64,000 bases of DNA, taken from the NCBI GenBank assembly GCA_964017185.1, contig OZ024871.1, positions 28,000,488 to 28,064,487 on the forward strand, given 5' to 3'. A program made the position numbers and the translations under genes. Positions 60,859 to 63,765 of this stretch are shown piece after piece. The stretch's first letter is position 1, and the number at the start of each line of letters is the position of its first letter. Origin of the DNA: Rugalucina vietnamica (Eukaryota > Mollusca > Bivalvia > Lucinida > Lucinidae). Below the pieces are notes generated by a model, which was not told where the DNA came from, searched no databases, and was given only the letters and a program-made list of their open reading frames with translations.

Positions 60859-63739
60859 GTTGTTTTTTTTTTTGCTTTTGATATGGGGCCTATGCATACA
60901 TGTGATACATCTTGGATGCCAAATAGGGAGATTTGAAATTTTTGGTAGGGAGATTTGGGTCTGAAATAGAGAGGTTTTTTATCGACAAAATTAAAACTAT
61001 ATTTTAACGCGGCATAGCAACATATTCTAATGAAAGAATTTCCAAAATGATCAGATTATAGGCACACTTCAGTATTTTATTCCTGACCACTGCATATTAT
61101 GCAACACCCCCCCCCCCCCCAAAAAAAAAAATAAATAAAAAAAGTGTGTGTATAGACATCGATAGATACAGTTTCTGTAGGAATACATGTGGGTGGGGAA
61201 GCATATGGATGGTGCATTTACTGGGTAAAATCAATGAAAAGTATAATAACCCACCTCAGATATTCTATACAAAAGAATAAATCAAGTCAAGTTTAGTGTA
61301 ATTATAATGTTCCATTTATTTCAAATCATTTTACAAACGATAAAACATCCCCTAATTGAAACAATTTCAACATGTCAACTGGCTATCCAAAACGAAAGTA
61401 AATTTTACCAGTGAGCATGCTCAGACCTAAACAGTGTTGCAGTAAAGCGTTCACCACACAAAGTTATCCGGGTGTAAATAGTTTCCTCAATATTGGGTAC
61501 TGCATGTAAATTTTAAAATCCTGATGCGTAAAATACTGTGTATAAAAAGTCAAACAATGTTAAAGTGATAAATTTATTGTTTGAATTGATATTTGTTTAT
61601 TGTTGTTCAGATACAAAGATTGTTTATAAGGCATTAAACAAGGTTCCGTTTTATAACTGGTTCTGTATGTGATAATCATTAATGATTATTTTATACATTA
61701 AGAAAATAAAATAGATCACAGTTTAGTGGTGAATTCCTTTTTGACCAAAGCAACTTCTTTTTTTTTTTTCTGAAAACTACAGAGCTACAGAAGTGACAGA
61801 TGTAATTTCAACTAAGTGGTTACTGTCATTAATCAAATTATTTTTTTTTTGTATGTGACACAATTCATTGCCACCTTAGTGTGACTGATTGGCTGTATTA
61901 ATTAGATTACTGTTTTAACTGACTTCACTATTGTGAAAACATGTTTTGTCAAACAATACAATAACCTGCTTGGGAATTATTCGGATCAGTGATTTGAAAA
62001 CAAAGCTACTTATCGACGCAATGTTACGCAACATTGCTCAACCTTCACATAACACCTTCTCAATCTGACACCTTATCATGATAACACTGTGTCAATTCAC
62101 TGTTAGTTAGGTGCTGTAAACACTCTACTAAGCTCACTGTTAGTTAGGTGCTTAAACACTCTACTACTCGATCTTTTCAGGAAAAATACATCAATTGTTG
62201 GTTGGGGTAAAACGTGATAGGATTTTTTTCTTCGTCGGGTTTTTCGTTACAATATCGGGTCGGCGGAAAAGGGCCAAGAATATCGTGAGATTCACGATCA
62301 GTCGGGAGATATCACATGTATGGGCCTATGTGTCAACAATCAGCCATTACATTTTTAGACACTTTTGACTTTGAATTTGAATAAGGATTTACTGAATTAT
62401 TTTAAACCAATAAAATTACAGTTATGAGTGATGACAAATAATTATATGAAACAATCTACCTGACCACTAGCAAGTTCTTTGTTGTTTATAGACTGAACTG
62501 AATCAGTCTGTTATTTACACAAAGTGTTTACTTACACAAGGTGTTTACTTACACAAGGTGTTTACTTACAGAAAGTGTTTACTTACACAAGGTGTTTACT
62601 TACACACACAAGGTGTTTACTTACACAAGGTGGTTACTTACACAAGGTGTTTACTTACACAGTGTTTACTTACACACACAAGGTGTTTACTTACACAAGG
62701 TGTTTACTTACACAAGGTGTATGATGTCATGTTCATCTGTATGCTTCTCGGGTTTAACTCCACCTATAAATAATTTTACAAAGCATTTTATAATTTTATA
62801 AGAGCCTGGGCATGAGAAAACCAACAATTTGGGTTCTGGCCAGGTCTGACACAAACCGGGCTGTCCAGTCACAGAAGATGGATAGAGGCTGGAAATTTTG
62901 GATTTAGAAAGTAGAGGAATTGTACTATCCATGTAGCAAAAACAAAGGCACTGATCAGCTTCGCAGTTACTGATCTGCGCCTTTGTTTTCAACTATGCAG
63001 ATTGTTGGTTTTCCCATGCAGCGGCTCCTTAAAGCATTTTCCCATTACGCGGTGTTAAATGTGATGCTAACACATTTTTATTTATGCAAAAGTAACTTTT
63101 TTGGTTATTTTTTCAGTTATTATGGAGTAGCATTGGGCTGTAATGTCCCACCAAGAAAAGACCATGGTTTAATTTTCTCTCCTTTAAAAGACTGGAGAAG
63201 CCGAGAATCACACCCCTGATTTACAAGTTGGGTAGCTGAACTACTATGCAACAGCAGATGCTTTTTATTCTAGCACATACATGTATAAAATAAAACCCCA
63301 TTAGGCTAAGAAAGTACTCATATACCAGTAACCTAATCAAGTTACTGAACAAGGGCGGATCCAGGATTTCTGGAAGTGGGGGGTTCAAATCCATCAAGGT
63401 TCGTTTTCAACATTTCACCTGATTTTTCATAAATTTCCCTATGAAAATGAAATCATTTCGTTCCAGAAATGGATACGAGTGAACCCCCTCTAAATCTGCC
63501 ACTGTTGAGTCACACATAAATAGCCTGCCTTGGCATATATCACTTTTACTCTATAAGACCGAAGAAAGCTGGCAAAATAGTATTAGTGAAAACTGACCAG
63601 AATAGCAAGTTGTGCACAAGTCCATGTCTGTACACTGTAGACACCGATATCTCCTGCCCGGTAGTGTCACATTGCAGCCATCACAGTTCACTTCTACCTC
63701 TAGGAGGTCACAGAACCTCGCTATGAACATCTGGACACC
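23376..63739 (-). CDS. ZZEF1: ZZEF1 homologue, C-terminal 1131 codons (26 exons, 5' end outside window)
   Basis: Twenty-six minus-strand exons with GT-AG borders join in phase to 3396 nt ending in TGA. The product matches the C-terminal third of vertebrate ZZEF1 (zinc finger ZZ-type and EF-hand containing 1) along its whole length, from memory. Diagnostic blocks are YRCLQCTDMDLC, HCNVCEDFDLCYGC, GLEWACSVARIL, DLWVLSLALKLL, SKGTGF, KQRRTKSADLL, TACQFMEE, SKDFQQDRH, KQTGTQRLK and RALTELF. ZZ1 is at about residues 19-59 and ZZ2 at 68-108 of this portion. Both are cross-brace zinc modules; the human ZZ1 is reported to read histone H3 tails. The EF-hand, DOC and CUB regions lie upstream, beyond 64000. 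Introns carry many mobile elements, four sets of decayed exon copies and a tandem donor array. The stop comes from an inserted element. Confidence 0.93.
23756..23978 (-). mobile_element. TGAGCC-type element copy, flanked by TA
   Basis: TTAGCCGCATCATAAGAAATC to CTCATAATGTGGCTCA with TA on both sides, in the last ZZEF1 intron. The internal palindrome is eroded. Confidence 0.8.
24242..24312 (-). pseudogene. Copy of ZZEF1 exon 25, open frame
   Basis: Encodes MNIVTEYLVFMQDPKDLRMA then VEQ, with the GTAGGT donor intact and no stop. The real acceptor sequence is replaced by GGACAAG, which lacks a pyrimidine tract. A third, shorter copy of the exon end and donor lies near 24090-24105. The same stretch of intron (about 40 bp after the donor) is repeated with each copy. 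Confidence 0.8.
24407..24481. repeat. 75-bp near-perfect hairpin repeat (AAAACATAGATTG family)
   Basis: AAAACATAGATTGTGGGTAC pairs with its complement, meeting in GAACCGCCTC/GAGGCGGTTC. Relatives lie at 47399-47472, 50712-50804 and, degraded, 22919-22977. Confidence 0.85.
24608..24679 (-). CDS. ZZEF1: ZZEF1 exon 25 (functional copy)
   Basis: Twenty-four codons, phase 0 on both sides, acceptor TCTCTCTAG, donor GTAGGT. Encodes EWNIVTEYLVSMQDPKDLRV then AVAQ, matching the ELGVLQDYLLALTTDDHLLRCAAQ segment. A near-identical copy lies downstream at 24242-24312. Confidence 0.85.
24755..24815 (-). mobile_element. tRNA-derived SINE fragment
   Basis: Minus strand GGTGGCCTTGTAGTAGAGCG resembles the A box seen at 44092-44148. 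The B box side is eroded. Confidence 0.45.
24816..25760. other. ZZEF1 intron between exons 24 and 25
   Basis: AT-rich sequence. I see no exon, tandem repeat or clear inverted-repeat element in it. Confidence 0.5.
25761..25923 (-). CDS. ZZEF1: ZZEF1 exon 24
   Basis: Acceptor ACAATTTCAG, donor GTAAGT. Encodes TNEKQELGIDVALLRPLYQL then YTNMTKQESDPGSILPPVTR then ALTELFLQVENLAI. It matches LSLLKPLWQLFTHM..PGILLPLHRALTELFFVTEN. Confidence 0.92.
26791..26907 (-). CDS. ZZEF1: ZZEF1 exon 23
   Basis: Acceptor TCCATCTACAG, donor GTAAAA. Encodes SLPLSELWTSLVYVASKQTG then TQRLKTIQLLLKIVQTQH. It matches HLPLAKIWEWQVGVACRQTGHQRLKAIHLLLRIVQ. Confidence 0.93.
27424..27584. mobile_element. Inverted-repeat element of the CATACATGTGATAT family
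   Basis: Begins CATACACATGACATTTCTC and ends AGGTATCACATGTATG, with internal repeats of ATCTCCC. It ends 10 bp below the donor of exon 22 (27594). Relatives: 44473-44677 and the ends of 59417-62322. Confidence 0.65.
27594..27741 (-). CDS. ZZEF1: ZZEF1 exon 22
   Basis: Acceptor GAATTGTAG, donor GTGAGT. Encodes DTLFYKFVCESGRSDTHWGF then KFTVTAGTRDSFETGYIILN. It matches DTLYYRFTSDMSNTEWGYRFTVTAG, the end of the CUB-like sandwich. Confidence 0.92.
27825..29490. mobile_element. Long interspersed repeat with GGTGAGCT terminus (copy 1)
   Basis: Starts near ACCAGAGGACCATTGGTCCTG and CTCACCTGA, and ends GGACGGACG..GCTCACCTTGTGAGCCTTCGG..GGTGAGCTAAAA. The interior is three to four degenerate direct units of about 450 bp. 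Each unit has TTGACCTTG..TCAAGGTCATC, CCAAGTTTC, GAGAAGAAGATTTTTGA, TATATGGGCGTGGC and GCCATCTTGGTCATGTGACC. No coding capacity. It fills most of the intron between exons 21 and 22. Confidence 0.8.
29702..29790 (-). pseudogene. Decayed copy of ZZEF1 exon 21
   Basis: The minus-strand sequence from GATTTTCAACAAGA to the donor TCCGG|GTAGGT follows the second half of exon 21 (GACTTCCAGCAGGAC..CCGG|GTAAGT). It has a net two-base loss early on and several substitutions, so the frame is lost. It sits about 75 bp past the functional donor. Confidence 0.7.
29863..29981 (-). CDS. ZZEF1: ZZEF1 exon 21 (functional copy)
   Basis: Acceptor TTTCTTCTAG, donor GTAAGT. Encodes CSTREEEDELFFATSKDFQQ then DRHIFSGSSRGQWSSFQVPG. 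It matches CDELAMSSSSDFQQDRHSFSG..W..FELPGD. A decayed copy lies just downstream at about 29702-29790. Confidence 0.92.
30000..30085 (+). mobile_element. Fragment of TGAGCC element
   Basis: TGAACCGCAACACAGGGAAAACCGT followed by a truncated inner part beside exon 21. About 20 bp separate it from the exon 21 acceptor. Confidence 0.6.
30460..30656 (-). CDS. ZZEF1: ZZEF1 exon 20: start of CUB-like segment
   Basis: Acceptor TTTGCGTAG, donor GTGAGT. Encodes VVKNLVEHSETESLVPIAWT, then ACQFMEEVTLSVVTKESAHN, then IQLPGASFLTVAFDS. The blocks TACQFMEE and PGASFLTVAFDS open a beta-sandwich similar to the human ACQFMEE..PGAIYLSIKFDSQC. Confidence 0.92.
30866..32416. mobile_element. Long interspersed repeat with GGTGAGCT terminus (copy 2)
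   Basis: Same architecture as 27825-29490: start ACCAGAGGACCAATGGTCCTG, three direct units with TTGACCTTG and GTCATGTGACCT, GGAC-rich tail, end CTCACCTTGTGAGCCTGACGG..GGTGAGCTAAAA. Unit sequences differ clearly from copy 1, so it is a different subfamily. It fills the intron between exons 19 and 20. Confidence 0.8.
32592..32943 (-). CDS. ZZEF1: ZZEF1 exon 19
   Basis: The longest exon (352 bp), acceptor TGTTATAG, donor GTATGA. Encodes TLEKASEETAVDTQRLIHCP and continues through IIKQRRTKSADLLKVELEKH, YLTKVNMAMAILYARQVLTS and LLNKTESRENFHK. It matches KQRRSKSAALLHKEL and LYARHVLASLLAEWP of vertebrate ZZEF1. An element fragment begins 16 bp upstream of the acceptor. Confidence 0.93.
32959..33103 (-). 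mobile_element. TGAGCC element, 3' fragment missing
   Basis: TGAGCCGTGTCATGAGAAAA then the middle of the element to GATCAGCTGCATAGTTTCTG, where similarity stops. It lies 16 bp above the exon 19 acceptor. Confidence 0.7.
33104..34675. other. ZZEF1 intron between exons 18 and 19
   Basis: Part of a diverged GGTGAGCT-type repeat unit may lie at about 33150-33360 (GCTATATCCCATGTTTCATGG). At 34527-34620 is a fragment of the TACTGTAAAT element (ATTAGCGAGAACTTTGAATT). No exon recognised in the rest. Confidence 0.5.
34676..34786 (-). CDS. ZZEF1: ZZEF1 exon 18
   Basis: Acceptor GTTTTTTCAG, donor GTAGGA. Encodes EAIRKAQNPEALLASVISEK then VIDTGIHFHPSINQSE. Phases fit. It falls where the family is variable, so the call rests mainly on frame and splice sites. 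Confidence 0.8.
34943..35115 (-). mobile_element. TGAGCC-type element, internally shortened
   Basis: TGAGCCTGTGTGATAGAAAACC to GGTTTTCCCATGCGGCGGTCCA, about 173 bp. The internal palindrome has been deleted. Confidence 0.8.
35791..37586. mobile_element. Long repeat with GATGTCTCCCC/GGGGGAGACAT ends and 155-bp units
   Basis: Short inverted ends (GATGTCTCCCC; GGGGGAGACATAAC) enclose about ten direct units of about 155 bp. Units carry AAGTGTACCAAGTTTCATTG, GGTTTTCAAGTTATAGAG, AATAATCAAAGGGAAATAAC and AAGAGTTATGGTTCTTG, and are followed by a GGAC-rich tail. Two units are reduced to about 82 bp. No coding. It lies in the intron between exons 17 and 18. Confidence 0.82.
38364..38420 (-). CDS. ZZEF1: ZZEF1 exon 17
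   Basis: Fifty-seven bases, acceptor TTGTTATAG, donor GTATGC. Encodes NFEGVAATPKEMVKKLTEKW across its joins, aligning with FDGDELTTDERIRSLAQRW. It enters as AA|T and leaves as TG|G. Confidence 0.85.
38487..38626. repeat. Palindrome of 140 bp
   Basis: GATCAACCATGGGTTTCAGT.. pairs with ..CCATGGTTGATC. The inner arms GGAAGGTGTTTGAACAC and complement meet at AAGGCCGCAGGCCGC. It continues to about 38912 as an element with a second inverted pair around CCATGTTCAAA. It lies just above exon 17. Confidence 0.8.
39470..39567. repeat. Inverted repeat with CCCCCCTAGACCCAG arms
   Basis: GTTCCCCCCCTAGACCCAGC at the left pairs with GGGTCTAGGGGGGGAAC at the right, around a (TATATGTG)-like centre. A relative forms the core of 40376-40890. 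Confidence 0.75.
40376..40890. repeat. Inverted repeat of about 515 bp
   Basis: Arms of about 150-200 bp: CAATAGTTTCCAATG, GCTATAAACAGATGC, TATAAACCAGTTTTGGTTTT and TGCGCATGTGCATCATTGGA have complements at 40737-40890. The core holds a second inverted repeat (CCCCCCGGACCCAGC / GCTGGGTCTAGGG). Not coding. Confidence 0.78.
41281..41381 (-). CDS. ZZEF1: ZZEF1 exon 16 (functional copy)
   Basis: Acceptor TATATTTTCAG, donor GTAAGT. Encodes ALHNDLNLPISVLRVIYDMN then DKNPDAVVKAILE. It matches DALNAPLHILRAIYELQMKKTD. Of the many copies in 41281-43692, this is the only one with both splice sites, the full length and the correct phase. Confidence 0.9.
41808..41945 (+). mobile_element. TGAGCC element fragment in the exon-16 duplication
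   Basis: CACAGCTGATCAGCGCCTTTATTTTCGCTACTC through AGACTGTACAGGCCGGTTTG. The same fragment recurs at 43457-43578, showing that element pieces were duplicated with the exon. Confidence 0.65.
42412..43454. mobile_element. 1043-bp inverted-repeat DNA transposon, TGTG flanks
   Basis: Ends TACACTGAAAAAAAAGTTAT..AGAGGCCAC and its complement (about 29 bp, few mismatches), flanked by TGTG on both sides. The interior holds an 88-codon open frame (42963-43229) with no similarity I know. It is inserted at the centre of a TGAGCC-element hairpin (GATCAGCTGTG|CACAGCTGATC) within the exon-16 copies. Confidence 0.8.
43799..44014 (-). mobile_element. TGAGCC-type element copy, flanked by TT
   Basis: TGAGCCGCGACACAAGAAAACC to CTCACGATGTGGCTCA, TT on both sides, internal hairpin intact. 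Confidence 0.85.
44075..44150 (-). mobile_element. tRNA-derived SINE head
   Basis: Minus strand: TGGTCTAGTGGTAGAGTGTC (A box) and GGTCCTGGGTTCAGTCCC (B box). The best preserved of the minus-strand SINE heads here; very similar to 20880-20962. Confidence 0.7.
44179..44407 (+). mobile_element. TGAGCC-type element copy, flanked by TC
   Basis: TGAGCTGCGAAATGAGAAAAAC to CTCAAGTCACGGCTCA with TC on both sides. Confidence 0.85.
44473..44677. mobile_element. Inverted-repeat element of the CATACATGTGATAT family
   Basis: Starts CATACATGTGATATCTCCC and ends GATGTATCACATGGATG. Inner tandem ATCTCCCTATTT motifs match 27424-27584. Confidence 0.7.
44719..44954 (+). mobile_element. TGAGCC-type element copy, flanked by TA
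   Basis: TGAGCCGCGTCATGAGAAAAAC to CTCATGACAAGGCTCA with TA on both sides. The hairpin GATCAGCTTCGCAG/CTGCGAAGCTGATC is perfect. Confidence 0.9.
45218..45475 (-). CDS. ZZEF1: ZZEF1 exon 15
   Basis: Eighty-six codons, phase 0 on both sides, acceptor TTGTATAG, donor GTATTT. Encodes VLSLMLYTHEGFPTHIKKAP, then a low-complexity acidic and Ser-rich stretch (SDSSSSTSSDTGLSMPEESS), then EVDEKTKLMFK. The middle is probably disordered. The start aligns to LSIMLYSSKKEI of vertebrates. Confidence 0.88.
45490..45704 (-). mobile_element. TGAGCC-type element copy, flanked by AA
   Basis: AGAGCCGCGTCAGGTGACAACC to CTCATGACGTGACTCA with AA on both sides. It ends 15 bp above the exon 15 acceptor. Confidence 0.85.
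45805..46017. mobile_element. MITE with TACTGTAAATTCGG termini
   Basis: TACTGTAAATTCGGAAATTT at the left, and on the right CGGATCTACAGTA, whose complement reads TACTGTAGATCCG. Inner repeats TTAGCGAG and ATTCGCGAG. More diverged relatives are at about 46155-46336, 39990-40104, 39005-39110, 41080-41155 and 34527-34620. Confidence 0.75.
46382..46569 (-). CDS. ZZEF1: ZZEF1 exon 14
   Basis: Acceptor CATGTTTCAG, donor GTGAGC. Encodes DESLSVEDLWVLSLALKLLN and continues to SKGTGFSQQWLLKDLE. DLWVLSLALK and KGTGFS..WLL.DLE are strong ZZEF1 family blocks. Confidence 0.93.
46938..47052 (-). CDS. ZZEF1: ZZEF1 exon 13
   Basis: Acceptor GGGTTTCAG, donor GTTAGT. Encodes VLDKYIDCIALTAEVWDPSN then IVVFLKVIKDIVDKKNNG. 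Conservation is low, but the phases (phase 0 in; G|AT out) fit exactly. Confidence 0.78.
47399..47472. repeat. Hairpin repeat (AAAACATAGATTG family)
   Basis: AAAACATAGATTGTGTACAT to GAGTACCAAAAATCTATGTTTTT. Arms are more diverged than in the copy at 24407. Confidence 0.7.
47607..47738 (-). CDS. ZZEF1: ZZEF1 exon 12
   Basis: Forty-four codons, acceptor GTTTTCCAG, donor GTAAGC. Encodes VLTTGTLVTYNHTGVEIKTG then VVLKHYPDKHSTLVVDVKSR. It matches the HERC2-like beta segment of ZZEF1 (VIILKHFTEKNRAVLVDVKTRKRKT). Confidence 0.9.
48128..48181 (-). CDS. ZZEF1: ZZEF1 exon 11
   Basis: Eighteen codons, phase 0 on both sides, acceptor CTTTCAG, donor GTAAGT. Encodes KPELSSIFAMFVMAGFPE, matching the family strand NIFTLLVLVGFPQ. 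Confidence 0.85.
48415..48649 (+). mobile_element. TGAGCC-type element copy, flanked by CT
   Basis: TGAGCCGTGTCATGAGAAAAT to CTTGCGCTGCGGCTCA, CT on both sides. In the intron between exons 10 and 11. Confidence 0.85.
49135..49252 (-). CDS. ZZEF1: ZZEF1 exon 10
   Basis: Acceptor TTTTACCTTCAG, donor GTGAGT. Encodes SGLEWACSVARILQQLCVSA then EWKLVLHHHLTNCVQNIAL. GLEWACSVARIL corresponds closely to GLDWACSMAEIL of vertebrate ZZEF1. Confidence 0.92.
50712..50804. repeat. Hairpin repeat (AAAACATAGATTG family)
   Basis: AAAACATAGATTGTGGGTAC.. GAACCGCCTCGCTGAGGCGG.. with its right arm partly duplicated (GTAACGAGTACGCACAAT twice). Confidence 0.8.
51222..51367 (+). mobile_element. tRNA-derived SINE, copy 1 of 2
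   Basis: A box GTGGTGCAGTGGATAAGCC and B box GGTTCGATCCCGGG about 40 bp apart, then the body CTCCCGGTTGAGCCTTCGG..TACTGGTCTCGCC and an A-rich tail (51368-51391). Confidence 0.8.
51397..51552 (+). mobile_element. tRNA-derived SINE, copy 2 of 2
   Basis: Same head (GTGGTGCAGTGGTTAAGTC, GGTTCGATCCCGGG) and body as the copy just upstream, joined head to tail. The long open frame that spans both is not a gene. Confidence 0.8.
52480..52548 (+). mobile_element. tRNA-derived SINE head, second type
   Basis: AGTGGTTATGCGTTGTTG and the B box GCGGGTTCGAATCCCAGTCG. Different from the 51222 family. The 3' extent is unclear. Confidence 0.6.
52879..53440. repeat. 191-bp tandem repeat, three units
   Basis: GCAACTCCTCCTACAGTTTT recurs at 52879, 53070 and 53262, followed by TTTTGAAACTTTAC, GATATGCATGTGGTTTGG and TCGCAATTTGAACTTAGTC. 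Units differ by several percent. Open frames in both directions are repeat by-products. Confidence 0.85.
53507..54016. mobile_element. Partial copy of the CGTACG foldback family
   Basis: Ends ATCATCGCAAGCTAATCGC, AGGCCAAATGTAAC as at 11160-11203. The inner part is rich in ATCGTACG and TCCCTACG. Left terminus not preserved. Confidence 0.7.
54243..54417. repeat. Inverted repeat with GCGCACCTTGCG arms
   Basis: GCGCACCTTGCGATAAGAA and a second GCGCACCTTGCGCTAAGAAA pair with TTTCTTATCGTAAGGTGCGC, AAGGTGCG at 54385-54417. Confidence 0.7.
55094..55194 (-). CDS. ZZEF1: ZZEF1 exon 9
   Basis: Acceptor ATTAATAG, donor GTAAGT. Encodes VADSSVEAAVGEGAMEGYKT then IKYLFTFGAACLE, matching the family block WKTTHLLFSLGAVCLD. 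The 5.8-kb intron below it is largely filled by a composite element. Confidence 0.9.
55496..55741 (+). mobile_element. TGAGCC-type element copy
   Basis: TGAGCCTGTGCGTGAGAAAACC to CTCACGCACAGGCTCA. Its inner hairpin GATCAGCTTCGCGGTAACCG/CGAAGCTGATC is perfect. It lies 15 bp below exon 8. Confidence 0.88.
55756..55837 (-). CDS. ZZEF1: ZZEF1 exon 8
   Basis: Acceptor GTGTTTGCAG, donor GTACTA (weak consensus). Encodes RGDSGHEVNTRHLAMGLLGL then LLTKCPVQ. It corresponds to the human LTLGLLGQLIIRLLP segment. A TGAGCC-type element ends 15 bp from the donor. Confidence 0.8.
55985..56240. mobile_element. Inverted-repeat element with TTCTTGCAC ends
   Basis: ATTCTTGCACACC at 55986 and GCGTGCAAGAA at about 56233 are inverted. 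A 130-bp palindrome (56256-56385; GGTATGGAAAGACAAATCTG and complement) abuts it and may be part of the same unit. Confidence 0.6.
56555..56625 (-). CDS. ZZEF1: ZZEF1 exon 7
   Basis: Acceptor TGTATTCAG, donor GTATGT. Encodes TALSSSSYNFMTEGFLRLLF then RIS. Phases agree on both sides. Sequence conservation is modest, so support is mainly from position and phase. Confidence 0.75.
57062..57189 (-). CDS. ZZEF1: ZZEF1 exon 6
   Basis: Acceptor GTCTTGCAG, donor GTAAGT. Encodes DSNKNLALGVEQTLECRQEE then AFSIHSQERIMGLLGAMIP. It matches the family block KRILGLLAAMLPP. Confidence 0.88.
57658..57893 (-). mobile_element. TGAGCC-type element copy, flanked by TA
   Basis: TGAGCCGCGACGCGAGAAAACC to CTCACGATGCGGCTCA with TA on both sides; hairpin nearly perfect. 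Confidence 0.9.
58002..58229 (-). CDS. ZZEF1: ZZEF1 exon 5
   Basis: Acceptor GATTGTAG, donor GTTTGT. Encodes KTSQDTDSLIQAYIHQHVWM and continues to CLQKVPDDAEG. It corresponds to the helical segment after ZZ2 (human LIQPYIHNYSWLLF, from memory). Confidence 0.9.
58355..58524. repeat. Short-ended inverted repeat, 170 bp
   Basis: GTGACCAGGGATATTGCT at the left and ATCCCTGGTGAC at the right. Only the outer 12 bases pair well, with weaker pairing of GGCCATTT within. Confidence 0.5.
58703..58746 (-). CDS. ZZEF1: ZZEF1 exon 4
   Basis: Forty-four bases, acceptor TTTTTCAG, donor GTAAGT. Encodes HTAAHDVTKFPLMK. The two His complete ZZ2. Phases GG|A and T|TG fit both neighbours. Confidence 0.8.
59207..59320 (-). 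CDS. ZZEF1: ZZEF1 exon 3: second ZZ finger
   Basis: Acceptor TTTTTCTTTCAG, donor GTGAGT. Encodes YKCNKCQAFIVGTRI then HCNVCEDFDLCYGC. Cys pairs at residues 68/71, 82/85 and 91/94 form the second ZZ zinc module. The block CNVCEDFDLCYGC is nearly identical to that of vertebrate ZZEF1 as I remember it. Confidence 0.93.
59371..59416. repeat. (GT)n microsatellite
   Basis: Twenty-three GT units without interruption in the intron below exon 2, beside the left end of the 59417-62322 element. A second (GT)n is at about 60828-60854. Confidence 0.95.
60066..60170. repeat. AAAAAAGTCAC(A/G)G tandem array
   Basis: Six or so units of about 12-17 bp (GGAAAAAAAGTCACAGG). The inverse array GTGACTTTTTTTCCT lies at 60626-60712, about 500 bp away, so the two can pair. 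Confidence 0.8.
60626..60712. repeat. Inverse array of GTGACTTTTTTTCCT
   Basis: About six units, complementary to 60066-60170. Intervening 60180-60620 shows no gene. Confidence 0.8.
62514..62712 (-). repeat. Tandem array of 5' splice sites, 17-bp unit
   Basis: Read on the minus strand, the unit CCTTGTGTAAGTAAACA is repeated about 12 times directly after ZZEF1 exon 2. The first unit is the exon end plus its donor (CTTGT|GTAAGT). Two units carry an extra TGTG and two have base changes, but all 12 keep GTAAGT. The array is therefore a minisatellite made from a splice donor. Confidence 0.9.
62712..62763 (-). CDS. ZZEF1: ZZEF1 exon 2: His pair of ZZ1
   Basis: Fifty-two bases encoding GGVKPEKHTDEHDIIHL, which supplies the two His ligands (residues 55 and 59) that close ZZ1. 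The acceptor is ATTTATAG. The donor is CTTGT|GTAAGT and is the first of about 12 tandem copies of itself. It joins G|GT upstream and GT|G (Val) downstream. Confidence 0.9.
62801..63028 (-). mobile_element. TGAGCC-type element copy
   Basis: AGAGCCTGGGCATGAGAAAACC to TTCCCATGCAGCGGCTCC; both outermost bases have changed. It lies 38 bp above exon 2. The inner hairpin is shortened. Confidence 0.8.
63598..63739 (-). CDS. ZZEF1: ZZEF1 exon 1 of window: first ZZ finger, N part
   Basis: Acceptor CTGTTTGTAG, donor GTCAGT (a weaker consensus). Starts at phase 0 and ends after one base of a Gly codon. Encodes GVQMFIARFCDLLEVEV then NCDGCN..YRCLQCTDMDLCTTCYS: six zinc-binding Cys (residues 19, 22, 33, 36, 42, 45 of the visible protein). 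Two partial copies of this exon lie immediately upstream. Confidence 0.9.
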
Positions 63740-63765
63740 CTACAAACAGAACAGACCATTTAATA

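Larger units (their letters stand above)
59417..62322. mobile_element. 2.9-kb span with inverted ATACATGTGATATCTCCCGA ends
   Basis: ATACATGTGATATCTCCCGA at about 59420 has its exact complement near 62302-62321. Further inner copies of the terminus lie at about 60813-60828 and 60886-60902, so this may be two or three elements end to end. No transposase recognised. It includes the GTCAC arrays. Confidence 0.55.

Noticed and set aside
62541-62801. Plus-strand open frames rich in repeated FTYTRCLLT-like words
   Set aside because: Translations of the 17-bp tandem donor array on the wrong strand.
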